From Xanthobacteraceae bacterium (GTDB lineage: Bacteria > Pseudomonadota > Alphaproteobacteria > Rhizobiales > Xanthobacteraceae), in NCBI GenBank assembly GCA_009694215.1, contig SHVN01000006.1, positions 1 to 51,639 on the forward strand: a stretch of 51,639 bases of DNA, read 5' to 3'. Of the stretch, positions 1 through 8,628 are shown piece by piece. Position 1 is the stretch's first letter. Every line of letters begins with the position of its first letter. Below the pieces are notes generated by a model. The model was not told the DNA's origin and ran no database searches. It saw only the letters and a list, made by a program, of their open reading frames with translations. Position numbers and translations under genes: made by a program.

Positions 1-274
1 CCGGGTTGGCCGCGGTTCGGCGATTGGGAGGGTTATCCACCTGCGACGATGGCTTGGCCAGGGCAAAGCATACCTTCTGGCCGCCGGGCGTCGCCGAGTA
101 CGCGCCCCAGTCGCCATACTGGCCGAGCAGCGTGGCCTGGGCGGCGGGACTGGCCGGCGCGGCGGGCGCGGGACTGGCCGGTGGCCTGGCCTGCGCCAGC
201 GCAAGGGACGGCAGCGCCAGAGCCGCCAACGCGGCCAACGGCAGGACCACTCGGTTCGGTGTCGTCTGCCTCAT
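1..274 (-). CDS. Invasion-associated locus B (IalB)-like exported protein, partial
   Basis: The coding frame starts at the ATG at 274 and runs leftwards off the window, so only the first 91 codons are visible. It opens with MRQTTPNR and a hydrophobic core rich in Ala and Leu ending in ALAQA, a good Sec signal peptide. A Pro/Ala-rich linker follows, then GDWGAYSATPGGQKVCFAL. This resembles the start of the alphaproteobacterial IalB family of periplasmic proteins, in which a GDW motif is followed by a conserved cysteine. Family function is poorly defined beyond a Bartonella invasion link. The C-terminal part is missing here because the window ends, not because of any visible lesion. Confidence 0.7.
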   Translation of the reverse strand, partial: MRQTTPNRVVLPLAALAALALPSLALAQARPPASPAPAAPASPAAQATLLGQYGDWGAYSATPGGQKVCFALAKPSSQVDNPPNRRTAANP

Positions 275-445
275 CGGACCCCTCGCGCACGGTAGGCGCA
301 CGGACACTACAATCAGTCCAAGTATAGCGAAATAATGGGCAAAATCGGCGATGGAAAGAATGAATTGTCGTAGCCGGTCGGCCAGGGGACTTTGACCGGC
401 CGCCGCGGTCTGCGAAAACCCATATAAAATCTGGAAGCTACGACC

Positions 446-1420
446 ATGAAAGCTCTGCTCTGCACCCGCGCCGGCACCCCGGACAACCTCACTATTGCCG
501 ACCTGCCGGACCCGGTGGCCGGGCAGGGACAGGCCGTGGTGCGGGTCGAAGCCGCGGCGCTCAATTTCTTCGACCTCCTGATCATCGCCGGGCAATACCA
601 GTACAAGCCGGCGTTTCCGTTCTCGCCGGGGGCGGAATTCGCCGGCACCGTGGAGAGTCTCGGTCCGGGCGTTGCCGGCTACGCCGTGGGCGACCGCGTC
701 ATCGGCTACTGCGGCTGGGGCGCGGCGCGCGAGAAACTGGCAATCGCCGCCGACAAGCTGGTGAAGATGCCGCCCGGCCTCGACCCGGAGCGGGCCGCCG
801 GCGTGGTCGTAACCTACGGCACCTCCTACTACGCGCTGAAGGACCGCGCCCAATTGAAGATCGGCGAGACGCTGGCGGTGCTGGGCGCCTCGGGCGGCAC
901 AGGCCTCGCCGCCGTCGAGCTCGGCAAGCTGATGGGCGCGCGCGTCATCGCCTGCGCCTCGTCCGACGACAAGCTGGACTTTACCAAGAAGCACGGCGCC
1001 GACGCAGGAGTGAACTACGCCAGCGGCGATCTGCGCGAGAGGCTGAAAGAACTCGGCGGCGACCACGGCATCGACGTGGTCTACGATCCGATCGGCGACC
1101 GCTACGCGGAGCCCGCGCTGCGCTCGCTCGCCTGGTACGGACGCTACCTGGTGGTGGGCTTCGCCGCCGGCCAGATTCCGAAGCTGCCGTTCAATCTGGT
1201 GCTGCTGAAAAGCTGCGACGTGCGCGGCGTGTTCTGGGGCTCATGGACCGAGCGCGAGCCTGCAGCGCATCGCGCCAACACCGCCGATCTCGTCCGCTGG
1301 TGTGCCGAAGGCAAACTCAGCGCGCATGTGCACGCGACCTATCCGCTCGCCGAGGCGGCGCAGGCATTGAAGGACATCGCCAACCGCAAGGTGATGGGCA
1401 AAGTCGTATTAATTCCTTGA
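446..1420 (+). CDS. Zinc-free NADPH:quinone oxidoreductase (MDR superfamily)
   Basis: A 324-residue medium-chain dehydrogenase/reductase. The N-terminal GroES-like domain has the quinone-oxidoreductase signature region (AALNFFDLLIIAGQY, then PGAEFAGTV). A Rossmann domain follows with ASGGTGLAAVELGKLMGA at about residues 149-166. The cysteine ligands of zinc alcohol dehydrogenases are absent, which fits the zinc-free QOR/YhdH branch. Family members reduce quinones or enones with NADPH in the cytosol; the exact substrate is not readable. The gene stands alone, with an ATG preceded by a weak ribosome site, and its length is normal for the family. Confidence 0.85.
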   Translation: MKALLCTRAGTPDNLTIADLPDPVAGQGQAVVRVEAAALNFFDLLIIAGQYQYKPAFPFSPGAEFAGTVESLGPGVAGYAVGDRVIGYCGWGAAREKLAIAADKLVKMPPGLDPERAAGVVVTYGTSYYALKDRAQLKIGETLAVLGASGGTGLAAVELGKLMGARVIACASSDDKLDFTKKHGADAGVNYASGDLRERLKELGGDHGIDVVYDPIGDRYAEPALRSLAWYGRYLVVGFAAGQIPKLPFNLVLLKSCDVRGVFWGSWTEREPAAHRANTADLVRWCAEGKLSAHVHATYPLAEAAQALKDIANRKVMGKVVLIP

Positions 1421-1552
1421 TTGAGGCGCGGCAATTCGCTGCGGCCGCGTTGACCGCAATGCCGCGCACTTCGATAATCCATGGCAATGCAGCGGCAACG
1501 CCGATCGAACGGATATGCCAAAGCCGCGGATGGACAATGTAGGGGGGCGAAC

Positions 1553-2527
1553 ATGAAGACAGCCTGGCGTTGGTCATCGATCGTAGGTTTGTTGTGGCTT
1601 GCTGCGGCGCCCACGGAGGCCGCTGCGCAAGCCGACGGCTATCCCAACAAGCCGGTCAGAATCATCTCCGACTCCGCGCCGGGCAGCTCACCAGATGTGG
1701 GGTTGCGCGTCATCGCCGAAGCTCTCAGCCAGCACTGGGGACAACAGGTGGTGGTGGTCAACCACCCTGGCGCCAGCGGCGCGATCTCGGCGCGCGTCGC
1801 CGCCGAAGCCGCACCCGATGGCTACACGTTGTACGCCCCTGCCCTTTCCACCTTTCTCGCTCTGCCCGGCCGTGCCCCCAACCTGCCGCTGATGCTGCCG
1901 CGCGATTTCATGCCGATCGGATTTACCTTCGACCAGCCCATGTCGATCGGCGCGTCTCCCACGCTCGGCGTCAGCACGCTGCCGGAGCTGATCGCACTGG
2001 CAAAAAGCAGGCCGGGCGAGATCTCCTATTCGGTAGCCGGCGTCGGGCGCATGACGCATCTGACCGGCGAATTGCTGCAGATGCGCGCCGACATCAAGCT
2101 GCAGATGGTCCCCTACACCGGCGGCGCGGCGCAGGCGCTGAGCGACATCATCGCCGGCCGCATCTCGATGATCGTCGAAGGTTATGCCGGCATGGCAGGA
2201 ATTTATCAGGCGGGGTCGATCAAACCGCTCGCGGTCGGCTCGGCGCAACGGTTGCTCGAAGCCCCCAATATTCCAACGGTGGCGGAAACGCTGCCGGGCT
2301 TCGTCGCCGCAGGCTGGCAGGTGGTCGTGGCACCGAACGGCACGCTGGAGACGATCGTGACCAAGGTGGGCATGGACCTGCGCCAGGTTCTCACCAAGCC
2401 TGACACGATTGGCCGTCTCGCAGCGCGCGGCTCCTACACTCGGCCGATGACGGCTAACGAAACCGAAAACTTCGTCCGGGAACAGCAGAAATTGTGGAAA
2501 CCGGCGATGGAGCGAATCGCAAATTAG
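1553..2527 (+). CDS. Bug-family tripartite tricarboxylate transporter receptor
   Basis: A 324-residue periplasmic solute-binding protein of the Bug/TctC type. I chose the ATG at 1553 over in-frame upstream codons because it follows a strong purine-rich GGGGGCGA site and begins a clean signal peptide (MKTAWRWSSIVGLL, ending near AAAQA). The mature part starts with YPNKPVRI and has the family motifs PGSSPDVGLRVIA, PGASGAI and PDGYTL. Such receptors deliver carboxylates or aromatic acids to TctAB permeases, and many are orphans in Bordetella-like and Bradyrhizobium-like genomes. No TctAB lies beside it; the nearest is at 26-28 kb. It ends with TAG. Confidence 0.87.
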   Translation: MKTAWRWSSIVGLLWLAAAPTEAAAQADGYPNKPVRIISDSAPGSSPDVGLRVIAEALSQHWGQQVVVVNHPGASGAISARVAAEAAPDGYTLYAPALSTFLALPGRAPNLPLMLPRDFMPIGFTFDQPMSIGASPTLGVSTLPELIALAKSRPGEISYSVAGVGRMTHLTGELLQMRADIKLQMVPYTGGAAQALSDIIAGRISMIVEGYAGMAGIYQAGSIKPLAVGSAQRLLEAPNIPTVAETLPGFVAAGWQVVVAPNGTLETIVTKVGMDLRQVLTKPDTIGRLAARGSYTRPMTANETENFVREQQKLWKPAMERIAN

Positions 2528-2611
2528 GAGTCTCAGCGATCCCTGCTTGCCCCGCGTTTGCGACCAAACAACCGACGCATCGACAGGTCCGAGATCGTAC
2601 TCCAAAGAATC

Positions 2612-2971
2612 TCAGGTTTCAGACGCCTTGCTCATCCGCACCAGCGCGTCGCGCGCGGCGTCGCGGTGCTCAGGCTTGATCTGGTCCCACACGAGCTTGA
2701 TCGCGCCGGCCACCACGGCGGCATCGTCGGTGAAGCCGACGATCGGCAGCACGTCGGGCAGCACATCGAACGGCGAGATGAAGTAGAGCAGCGCGCCGAG
2801 CAGCGCGACGCGCACATGGGTCGGCGTGCGGCGGTCGAAGGCGCAGTAGTAGGCGGTGAGCAAATCCTCGGCGAATGGAATTTGCGCCGCGGACCGGACG
2901 AGCTTGCGCCAGAAATCGCGCAGCACCGCCGCTTCGTCACGCTTCAAACGCTCGCCGTCACTCGTCGCCAT
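2612..2971 (-). CDS. DUF1232 (YkvA-like) small membrane protein
   Basis: A 119-residue protein with the DUF1232 core: a hydrophobic segment LLGALLYFISPFDVLPDVLP with the characteristic SPxDxxPD motif (about residues 58-77), then a second apolar stretch (GFTDDAAVVAGAIKLVW). The family is widespread and of unknown function, usually membrane-associated through this hairpin. It is followed on the same strand by the carbinolamine dehydratase gene lying 45 bases upstream of its start, so the two may be co-transcribed. No lesion is seen. Confidence 0.85.
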   Translation of the reverse strand: MATSDGERLKRDEAAVLRDFWRKLVRSAAQIPFAEDLLTAYYCAFDRRTPTHVRVALLGALLYFISPFDVLPDVLPIVGFTDDAAVVAGAIKLVWDQIKPEHRDAARDALVRMSKASET

Positions 2972-3016
2972 CGCATCCAGAAATGGTCATGGAACAGGCT
3001 GCTTGCAAGTGACCGG

Positions 3017-3310
3017 TTAGCCGCCAGCGAGCTTGTCCATCTCGCCGGCGAGCTTGATGTCGAGTTCGGTCACGCCGCCGGCGTCGTGGGTGGACAGCGT
3101 CACCTCGACCGTCTTGTAGACGTTGAACCACTCGGGATGGTGATCCATCTTCTCGGCAATCAGGGCCGCCCGGGTCATGAAGCCGAAGGCCTGGTTGAAG
3201 TCCTTGAACACGAACTTCCGGGTGATGGCGTCGCGGCCGGGAACATCGCTCCAGCCGGTGAGTTTGCAGAATGCATCGGCCCGGGCTTGTCCCGTCAGTT
3301 TCTGAGCCAT
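3017..3310 (-). CDS. phhB: Pterin-4a-carbinolamine dehydratase
   Basis: A 97-residue protein of the PCD/DCoH family. The active-site signature is present as [16 protein letters not shown] (about residues 54-69), containing the paired histidines and HPEW core, followed by the usual [14 protein letters not shown] segment. It dehydrates 4a-hydroxytetrahydrobiopterin formed by aromatic amino acid hydroxylases, and some bacterial members act in folate or molybdopterin-related metabolism. No phenylalanine hydroxylase gene is next to it. The length is typical (about 95-105 residues). Confidence 0.93.
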   Translation of the reverse strand: MAQKLTGQARADAFCKLTGWSDVPGRDAITRKFVFKDFNQAFGFMTRAALIAEKMDHHPEWFNVYKTVEVTLSTHDAGGVTELDIKLAGEMDKLAGG

Positions 3311-3445
3311 TTATTGCCCTTTCGCACGGATTGAACCTGATTAGGCCTTCGGAAGACAGCATAGCAGGCCGCGAACGGTTCGTTTGGGACCATTGTTCGT
3401 TTGCCCCCTGGAGCGGGTTTCCCCCGCGCATGATACGATTATCCC

Positions 3446-4984
3446 ATGCGAGTTGCGCTGCGCCGCCTGTTAAGACTTTCCAATCCGCCGGTCGGATCGA
3501 TGAAGATTGAAGCACACCGGAAAGGCTGGAGCCGCCGCTTCAAGATCATGATGCGGCACACTTGGCTTATCATTGCGGCATTCATCATGCTGGGCGGCGG
3601 CCTGGGTGCGATTGCATACCGCATCTGGACCCAGCCGGTTGAGCTGACCATCGCCGTGGGCCCGCCCAACAGCGAGGACACGCGCGTGGTGCAGACGATC
3701 GCCGCGCAGCTTGCGCGCGACCAAACCAACATCCGCCTGCAGACCAAGATCCTCGACGGCGGACCGCCGGCCGCAGCGGCCGCCATCGACAACGGCCAGG
3801 CAGACCTCGCCGTCGTCCGCCGCGACTCCGGCATGCCCAAGGCCGGCCAGGCCGTCGCCATCCTGCGCAAGAACGTCGTCGTGTTCATCGTGCCGAGCGC
3901 AGCAGAGCCGCCCAAGCCCGCCAGGGGCGCCAGAAGCAAGGCCGCCGCGGCGGCGGCGAAAGCCAAGCCCATCGAAAAGATCGATCAAATGGTCGGCAAA
4001 CGCCTCGGCGTGATCGGCCGGTCGCCGCGCAACATCGATCTGCTCAAGGTGATCCTGCGGCAGTACCGCATCGGCGCCGACGCGCTGGTCATGCTTTCTC
4101 CCGGCGACCTCAGCAAGCCCAACGAGGCGGGCAAGATCGGCGTGATCCAGTTCGACCCAAGCAACGTCACGGCCGCGATCAAGGACAGCAACGTCGATGT
4201 CATCATGTCGGTCGGCCCGGTCGGCAGCCCGATCACCGCAGACGCGATCACCGCCGCGACGCTGGGCAAGGAGCCGCCGACGTTCCTCAAGATCGATGCC
4301 TCCGAAGCCATCGCCGAGCGCGAGCCGGCCTACGAATCGGGCGAGATCAAAGCCGGCGCCTTCGGCGGCTCGCCGGCGCGGCCGGAGGAAAACGTCGAGA
4401 CCATCGAGGTGCATCACTACATCGTGGCGCGCCGCAGCCTCAGCGAGCAGGTCGTCGCCGATTTCACCAAGCACCTGTTCGCCGTCCGGCAAACTCTCAC
4501 GGCGGAACTGCCGTCCGCGGCGAAGATCGAGAAGCCCGATACCGACAAGGATGCCCCGGTGCCGGTGCATCCCGGCGCTGCCGCCTATCTCGATGGCGAG
4601 TTGAAGACGTTCTTCGACCGATACAGCGATCTGCTCTACTGGGGCCTGATGGCGATGTCGGTGCTCGGCTCCGGATTCGCCGGCCTGCTGAGCTACAGCA
4701 AGGCGGACGATCGCGTCCGCAAGCTCCGGACGCTCGAACGGCTGCTTGAGATCACCAAGTCGGCCCGCGGCATCGATTCGATCCAGAACCTCGACGAATT
4801 GCAGACCGAGATCGACACCATCCAGGCCGGCATGATCCGCGACGTCGAGGCGGGTAACCTCGACGACACCGCCATGACGGCCTATGCGATGTCGATCCAG
4901 CGGGCCCAACTCGCCATTTCCGACCGGCGGGGCACCCTTGCGGGCCAGCCGCCCCGGACGCTGGCGGCGGTTGCGTCGCTGTAA
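3446..4984 (+). CDS. TAXI-family solute receptor with two membrane anchors
   Basis: A 512-residue protein with an N-terminal transmembrane helix (RHTWLIIAAFIMLGGGLGAI, about residues 37-56), a long periplasmic TAXI/NMT1-like binding domain (LTIAVGPPNSEDTRVVQTIA, later MVGKRLGVIGRSPRN), and a second membrane helix near residues 394-412 (LYWGLMAMSVLGSGFAGLL). An Arg-rich cytoplasmic tail with coiled-coil character follows. Classic TAXI receptors are about 320 residues, soluble and exported. This membrane-tethered, extended form is common in Rhizobiales and has no TRAP permease beside it. An Ala/Lys-rich insertion sits near residues 155-175. The start may be the ATG at 3446 or the one at 3500. 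Confidence 0.75.
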   Translation: MRVALRRLLRLSNPPVGSMKIEAHRKGWSRRFKIMMRHTWLIIAAFIMLGGGLGAIAYRIWTQPVELTIAVGPPNSEDTRVVQTIAAQLARDQTNIRLQTKILDGGPPAAAAAIDNGQADLAVVRRDSGMPKAGQAVAILRKNVVVFIVPSAAEPPKPARGARSKAAAAAAKAKPIEKIDQMVGKRLGVIGRSPRNIDLLKVILRQYRIGADALVMLSPGDLSKPNEAGKIGVIQFDPSNVTAAIKDSNVDVIMSVGPVGSPITADAITAATLGKEPPTFLKIDASEAIAEREPAYESGEIKAGAFGGSPARPEENVETIEVHHYIVARRSLSEQVVADFTKHLFAVRQTLTAELPSAAKIEKPDTDKDAPVPVHPGAAAYLDGELKTFFDRYSDLLYWGLMAMSVLGSGFAGLLSYSKADDRVRKLRTLERLLEITKSARGIDSIQNLDELQTEIDTIQAGMIRDVEAGNLDDTAMTAYAMSIQRAQLAISDRRGTLAGQPPRTLAAVASL

Positions 4985-5029
4985 TTCATCGCTATATTGC
5001 GCCGCAATAGCACCAAGTTCGGTAGTACC

Positions 5030-5060
5030 CGCGGGCCAAGGAAGGCCCGCGTCGGCTTTT
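5030..5060 (+). promoter_or_regulatory. Perfect GC hairpin with T-run in the typA leader
   Basis: CGCGGGCC (5030-5037) and GGCCCGCG (5044-5051) form a perfect 8-bp stem with loop AAGGAA, followed by TCGGCTTTT. The shape is that of an intrinsic terminator or attenuator. It lies between the TAXI receptor stop (4984) and the typA ATG (5070), so it may end the upstream transcript or fold in the typA leader. Confidence 0.5.
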
Positions 5061-5069
5061 GGGAACTCA

Positions 5070-6902
5070 ATGAAACTTCGCAACGTCGCCATTATCGCCC
5101 ACGTCGACCACGGCAAAACCACCCTGGTTGACCGCCTGCTGCAGCAATCCGGGTCCTTCCGCGAGAATCAGAAGGTCGCCGAGCGGGCGATGGATTCCAA
5201 CGACCTGGAGCGCGAGCGCGGCATCACCATCCTGGCCAAGGCGACCTCGATCCTTTGGCAGGACACCCGCATCAACATCGTCGACACCCCCGGCCACGCC
5301 GATTTCGGCGGAGAAGTTGAGCGTATCCTTAATATGGTGGACGGCGCGCTGGTGCTGGTGGATGCCGCCGAAGGCCCACTGCCGCAGACCAAGTTCGTAG
5401 TCTCCAAGGCGCTCAAGATGGGGCTCAAGCCCATCGTCGTGATCAACAAGGTCGATCGCGCCGACGCCCGCCCGGTCGAGGTGGTCAACGAGGTGTTCGA
5501 CCTGTTCGCCGCTCTCGACGCCACCGACGAGCAGCTCGATTTCCCGATCCTCTACGGCTCGGCCAAGCTTGGCTACATGGCCACGAGCCTCGAGGGCTCG
5601 AAGGACGACGGCATGAAGCCGCTGTTCGATCTGGTGCTGCGCCACGTCAAGCAGCCCACGGTCGAGGAAGGGCCGTTCCGCCTGCTCGGCACCATCCTGG
5701 AGGCCAATCCCTATCTCGGCCGCATCGTCACCGGGCGCATCAGCTCGGGATCGATCAAGCCGAACCAGGCGGTCAAGGTTCTCGACTACGACGGCAAGCT
5801 GGTCGAGACCGGCCGCGTCACCAAGGTGCTGGCCTTCCGTGGGCTCGAACGCGTCCCGGTCGATGAGGCGGAAGCCGGCGACATCGTCGCGCTGGCCGGC
5901 TTGCCGGAAGCAACCGTCGCCCACACCATCTGCGATCCCTCGATCGAGGTGCCTATCCACGCCCAGCCGATCGACCCACCGACGCTGGCCATGACGTTCC
6001 GCGTCAACGATTCGCCGCTGGCCGGCACCGAAGGCACCAAGGTCACCGGCCGCATGATCCGCGACCGGCTGCTGCGCGAGGCCGAGGGCAACGTCGCGCT
6101 GCGTGTCCGCGAATCCGACGACAAGGATTCCATGGAAGTGGCCGGCCGCGGCGAATTGCAGCTCGGCATCCTGATCGAGCAGATGCGGCGCGAGGGCTTC
6201 GAGCTGTCGGTGTCGCGCCCCAAGGTGCTGCTCCGCCGCAACGAAGCGGGCGACCTGGAAGAGCCGATCGAAGAGGTCGTGATCGACGTCGACGAGATCC
6301 ATTCCGGCGTCGTCGTGCAGAAGATGTCGGAGCGCAAGGCCGACATGATCGAGCTCAGGCCGTCGGGCGGCCATCGGGTCCGGCTGGTGTTCCACGCGCC
6401 GACCCGGGGCCTGATCGGCTATCAGGGCGAGTTGCTCACCGACACGCGCGGCACCGCCATCATGAACCGGCTGTTCCACGCCTACGCGGCGCACAAGGGC
6501 GAGATCGCCGGCCGCCGCAACGGCGTGCTCATTTCCAACGAGCAGGGCGAGGCGGTCGCCTACGCCATGTTCAAGCTCGAAGACCGCGGGCCGATGATGA
6601 TCGAGCCCGGCTGGAAGATCTATCGCGGCATGATCGTCGGCGAGCACACCCGCGACAACGACCTTGAGATCAATCTTCTCAAGGGCAAGCAGCTCACCAA
6701 CATCCGCACCACCAGCAAGGACGAGGCGGTGCGGCTCACCCCGCCGATCCGCATGTTTCTGGAAAAGGCGCTGGCCTATATCGAGGACGACGAGCTGGTC
6801 GAGGTCACGCCGAAGTCGATCCGGCTGCGCAAAAAGCTGCTCGACCCGACCGACCGCAAGCGCAGCGAGCGCAGCAAGGAAACCGAAGCAGCGGTCGTCT
6901 GA
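5070..6902 (+). CDS. typA: Ribosome-associated translational GTPase TypA/BipA
   Basis: A 610-residue translation GTPase, close to the family length (about 605-615). The start at 5070 gives [18 protein letters not shown], the invariant N-terminus with the P-loop; a longer in-frame reading upstream has no family similarity. The other G motifs are RGITI (switch I), [11 protein letters not shown] (G3), NKVD (G4) and GSAK (G5). The EF-Tu-like domain II, an EF-G-like domain ([22 protein letters not shown]) and the BipA-specific C-terminus ([20 protein letters not shown]) follow. It binds 70S ribosomes and helps 50S assembly at low temperature and under stress. It is preceded by the hairpin at 5030-5060. 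Confidence 0.97.
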   Translation: MKLRNVAIIAHVDHGKTTLVDRLLQQSGSFRENQKVAERAMDSNDLERERGITILAKATSILWQDTRINIVDTPGHADFGGEVERILNMVDGALVLVDAAEGPLPQTKFVVSKALKMGLKPIVVINKVDRADARPVEVVNEVFDLFAALDATDEQLDFPILYGSAKLGYMATSLEGSKDDGMKPLFDLVLRHVKQPTVEEGPFRLLGTILEANPYLGRIVTGRISSGSIKPNQAVKVLDYDGKLVETGRVTKVLAFRGLERVPVDEAEAGDIVALAGLPEATVAHTICDPSIEVPIHAQPIDPPTLAMTFRVNDSPLAGTEGTKVTGRMIRDRLLREAEGNVALRVRESDDKDSMEVAGRGELQLGILIEQMRREGFELSVSRPKVLLRRNEAGDLEEPIEEVVIDVDEIHSGVVVQKMSERKADMIELRPSGGHRVRLVFHAPTRGLIGYQGELLTDTRGTAIMNRLFHAYAAHKGEIAGRRNGVLISNEQGEAVAYAMFKLEDRGPMMIEPGWKIYRGMIVGEHTRDNDLEINLLKGKQLTNIRTTSKDEAVRLTPPIRMFLEKALAYIEDDELVEVTPKSIRLRKKLLDPTDRKRSERSKETEAAVV

Positions 6903-6920
6903 CAGTTGCTGGGCAATTAA

Positions 6921-6949
6921 GTTCGTCATGGCCGGGCTTGTCCCGGCCA
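6921..6949. repeat. Dispersed palindromic repeat (GTCATGGCCGGGC type)
   Basis: TGGCCGGG (6929-6936), loop CTTGT, CCCGGCCA (6942-6949), preceded by GTTCGTCA. The same unit, with loop CTTGA, recurs at 43823-43851. It lies between the convergent typA and alpha/beta-hydrolase genes, where its 8-bp stem could act as a bidirectional terminator. Such units are common between genes in Rhizobiales. Confidence 0.8.
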
Positions 6950-6957
6950 CGATTTTA

Positions 6958-7841
6958 TCAATTCCCGGCTTTCAAGAACTTCTCCAAGATTGGCGCCCAC
7001 AACGCCGCCGCTTCGCGCGATTGGATCATGTTGTGGCCGTCGGTCCCGACCGGCGGCAGCAGATGGTACTCGGCCCGGCGGCCCGCCAGCCGATAGGCGT
7101 CGGCCAGCCGTTTCGACAGTTCGGGCCCGAAATAACTGTCGTTTTCCGCATAGAGCCAAAGCGTCGGGATGCGCGTTTTGTCTCCAAACTGGCGGCCCGC
7201 TGCGACCAGCCGGTCGGGCGCGCAGTTGCGGTTTGCTTCGCCGTCGATACGACCACCCCCGCCGGGCGCGAAGGCTACCACAGCCCTCACCGGCGGGTAG
7301 TTCTGGCTCGCGAGTGCGAGCGCCCCCCAGCCGCCGGCGGATTGCCCGATAGCGATGGCGCCGGTCTTTCGGATGAACGGCCGATGGATCAGATAGTCGA
7401 CCGCGGCGGCGATCGAGGCCGCCGTGTTCAGCCCCGCTCTGCGGTAGTCCGCATTGGCGCAGCTGCCCTGCCCCTCGTAGTATAGTCCGCCGGTCTTGCC
7501 GTGGCCGGGACGCTGCGGCACCGAGACCGCGTAGCCGTGCGCCACCAGCCATTCCGTCAGCGCGGTGTATTCCGGCAAACGATAACCGGCCCGCTGCAAT
7601 TCGTTCTGCGTCGAGCCGTGATTGATCACGGGAGCGGAAAAGCGCCCGCGCCCGAAGGCCGGAATACCGTTGTCCACATCAGCGTCCGGCGATCCTGTGC
7701 CGGAATGAGCCATGTTTGCCGGCGAATCACTCCTTCTTCCGGCCCTTGCGGACCGGGCAAATTCTGCGCAAGCGATGATTCGCACGCGAACGCGAGCATC
7801 ATCAGGAGTCCGCAGGACAATTTCGCTCCAATGCGTGTCAT
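6958..7841 (-). pseudogene. Exported alpha/beta hydrolase, split by a single-base frameshift
   Basis: Two frames together make one dienelactone-hydrolase-like enzyme. The N-terminal frame begins at the ATG at 7841 with a signal peptide (MTRIGAKLSCGLLMMLAFAC...SSLAQ), reads through TVFRPSGAGAFPLP and hits TGA at 7626-7628. The adjoining frame continues exactly where expected with VINHGSTQNE, then HGYAVSVPQRPGHG, the nucleophile elbow GQSAGGWG and the late acid/His region ending at 6958. The combined length is 884 bases, one short of a multiple of three, so a one-base deletion near 7627-7632 (probably one G of a CCGGTG) explains it. It could be true decay or an assembly error. A GTGATC codon overlaps the stop, so restart of translation is conceivable but would lose the signal peptide. 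Confidence 0.8.
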
Positions 7842-7994
7842 CGGAGCCACATCCTGCGCAAATCCAGACGGGCTGCCCATTTGCACATCATCGCCGCTCG
7901 CGTTGCAGTGCATCGATGGCCAATAATCCACATCGTGAACCGATCGTTAAACGTAGGACTTGAAGGCAACAGAATCGCTTGCTCATATTCACAC

Positions 7995-8504
7995 ATGAGC
8001 ACTGTCCTGATCGAGATTCGTCGGGCCAAGGCGTCCGACGCTGCGGCCGTTGCCGACACGCATGATGAGGCGTGGCGGGGCGCATATCAGGGCGTCATCC
8101 CCGGCCTCGAACTGGAAAAGCTGGTCACGCGCCGCGGCGCCGACTGGTGGGACAGCGCGATCCGCAAAGGCAGCCGCATCTCCATCCTGGCCTTCGGCGA
8201 CAAGGTGGCCGGCTACGCCAACTACGGCCGCAACCGCGCGCGCAGCCTGTTCTACGACGGCGAAATCTACGAGCTCTACCTGCGCCCCGAGTATCAGGGG
8301 CTGGGCTTCGGCCGCCGCCTGTTCACCTCGGCGCGCCGCGACCTGGCCCAGAGCGGGCTGAAAAGCCTCGTGATCTGGGCGCTGTCGGACAACGACCCGG
8401 CGGTCGAATTCTACAAGGCGCTCGGCGGCAAGGCCGTCGCCCGCTCCTCGGAGCGTTTCGGCGAGAAGAGCCTCGATAAGGTCGCGTTCGCCTGGAACAA
8501 CTGA
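7995..8504 (+). CDS. GNAT-family N-acetyltransferase
   Basis: A 169-residue acetyltransferase of the RimI-like GNAT fold. I take the ATG at 7995 (MSTVLIEIRRAKASD), which matches the usual GNAT N-terminus; the in-frame extension upstream has no similarity. Motif A, which binds acetyl-CoA, is YLRPEYQGLGFGRRLF (the Q/RxxGxG/A pattern as QGLGFG) at about residues 95-110. Motif B follows with VIWALSDNDPAVEFYKALGG. The substrate is unknown; similar proteins acetylate N-termini, amines or antibiotics. A clear terminator follows at 8531-8560. Confidence 0.88.
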   Translation: MSTVLIEIRRAKASDAAAVADTHDEAWRGAYQGVIPGLELEKLVTRRGADWWDSAIRKGSRISILAFGDKVAGYANYGRNRARSLFYDGEIYELYLRPEYQGLGFGRRLFTSARRDLAQSGLKSLVIWALSDNDPAVEFYKALGGKAVARSSERFGEKSLDKVAFAWNN

Positions 8505-8530
8505 TCCGGCATTCTATGAATTGACGTAAG

Positions 8531-8560
8531 GCCCGGCTATCGCTGGGCTTTTTTTGTTTT
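8531..8560 (+). terminator. Rho-independent terminator after the GNAT gene
   Basis: GCCCGGC (8531-8537), loop TATC, GCTGGGC (8542-8548) form a 7-bp stem with one G-U pair. It is followed at once by seven T, a G and further T. This is the clearest intrinsic terminator in the window, 26 bases after the GNAT stop and serving the plus strand. Confidence 0.9.
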
Positions 8561-8628
8561 TCTGCGTAAGGTGCTGCGGCGATCCCCCCTTTCGGGGAGG
8601 GATAGAGCGCGCGCGGCCTCTTGAGGAT

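Noticed and set aside
5067..6950. 627-residue minus-strand open frame opposite typA
   Set aside because: It is the mirror of typA, with His/Asp/Arg-rich composition typical of the antisense of GC-rich genes. It has no domain similarity.
7626..7931. A separate 101-residue gene upstream of the alpha/beta hydrolase
   Set aside because: Its signal peptide and ending FPLP join directly to the hydrolase in the next frame, so it is the front part of the same broken gene.
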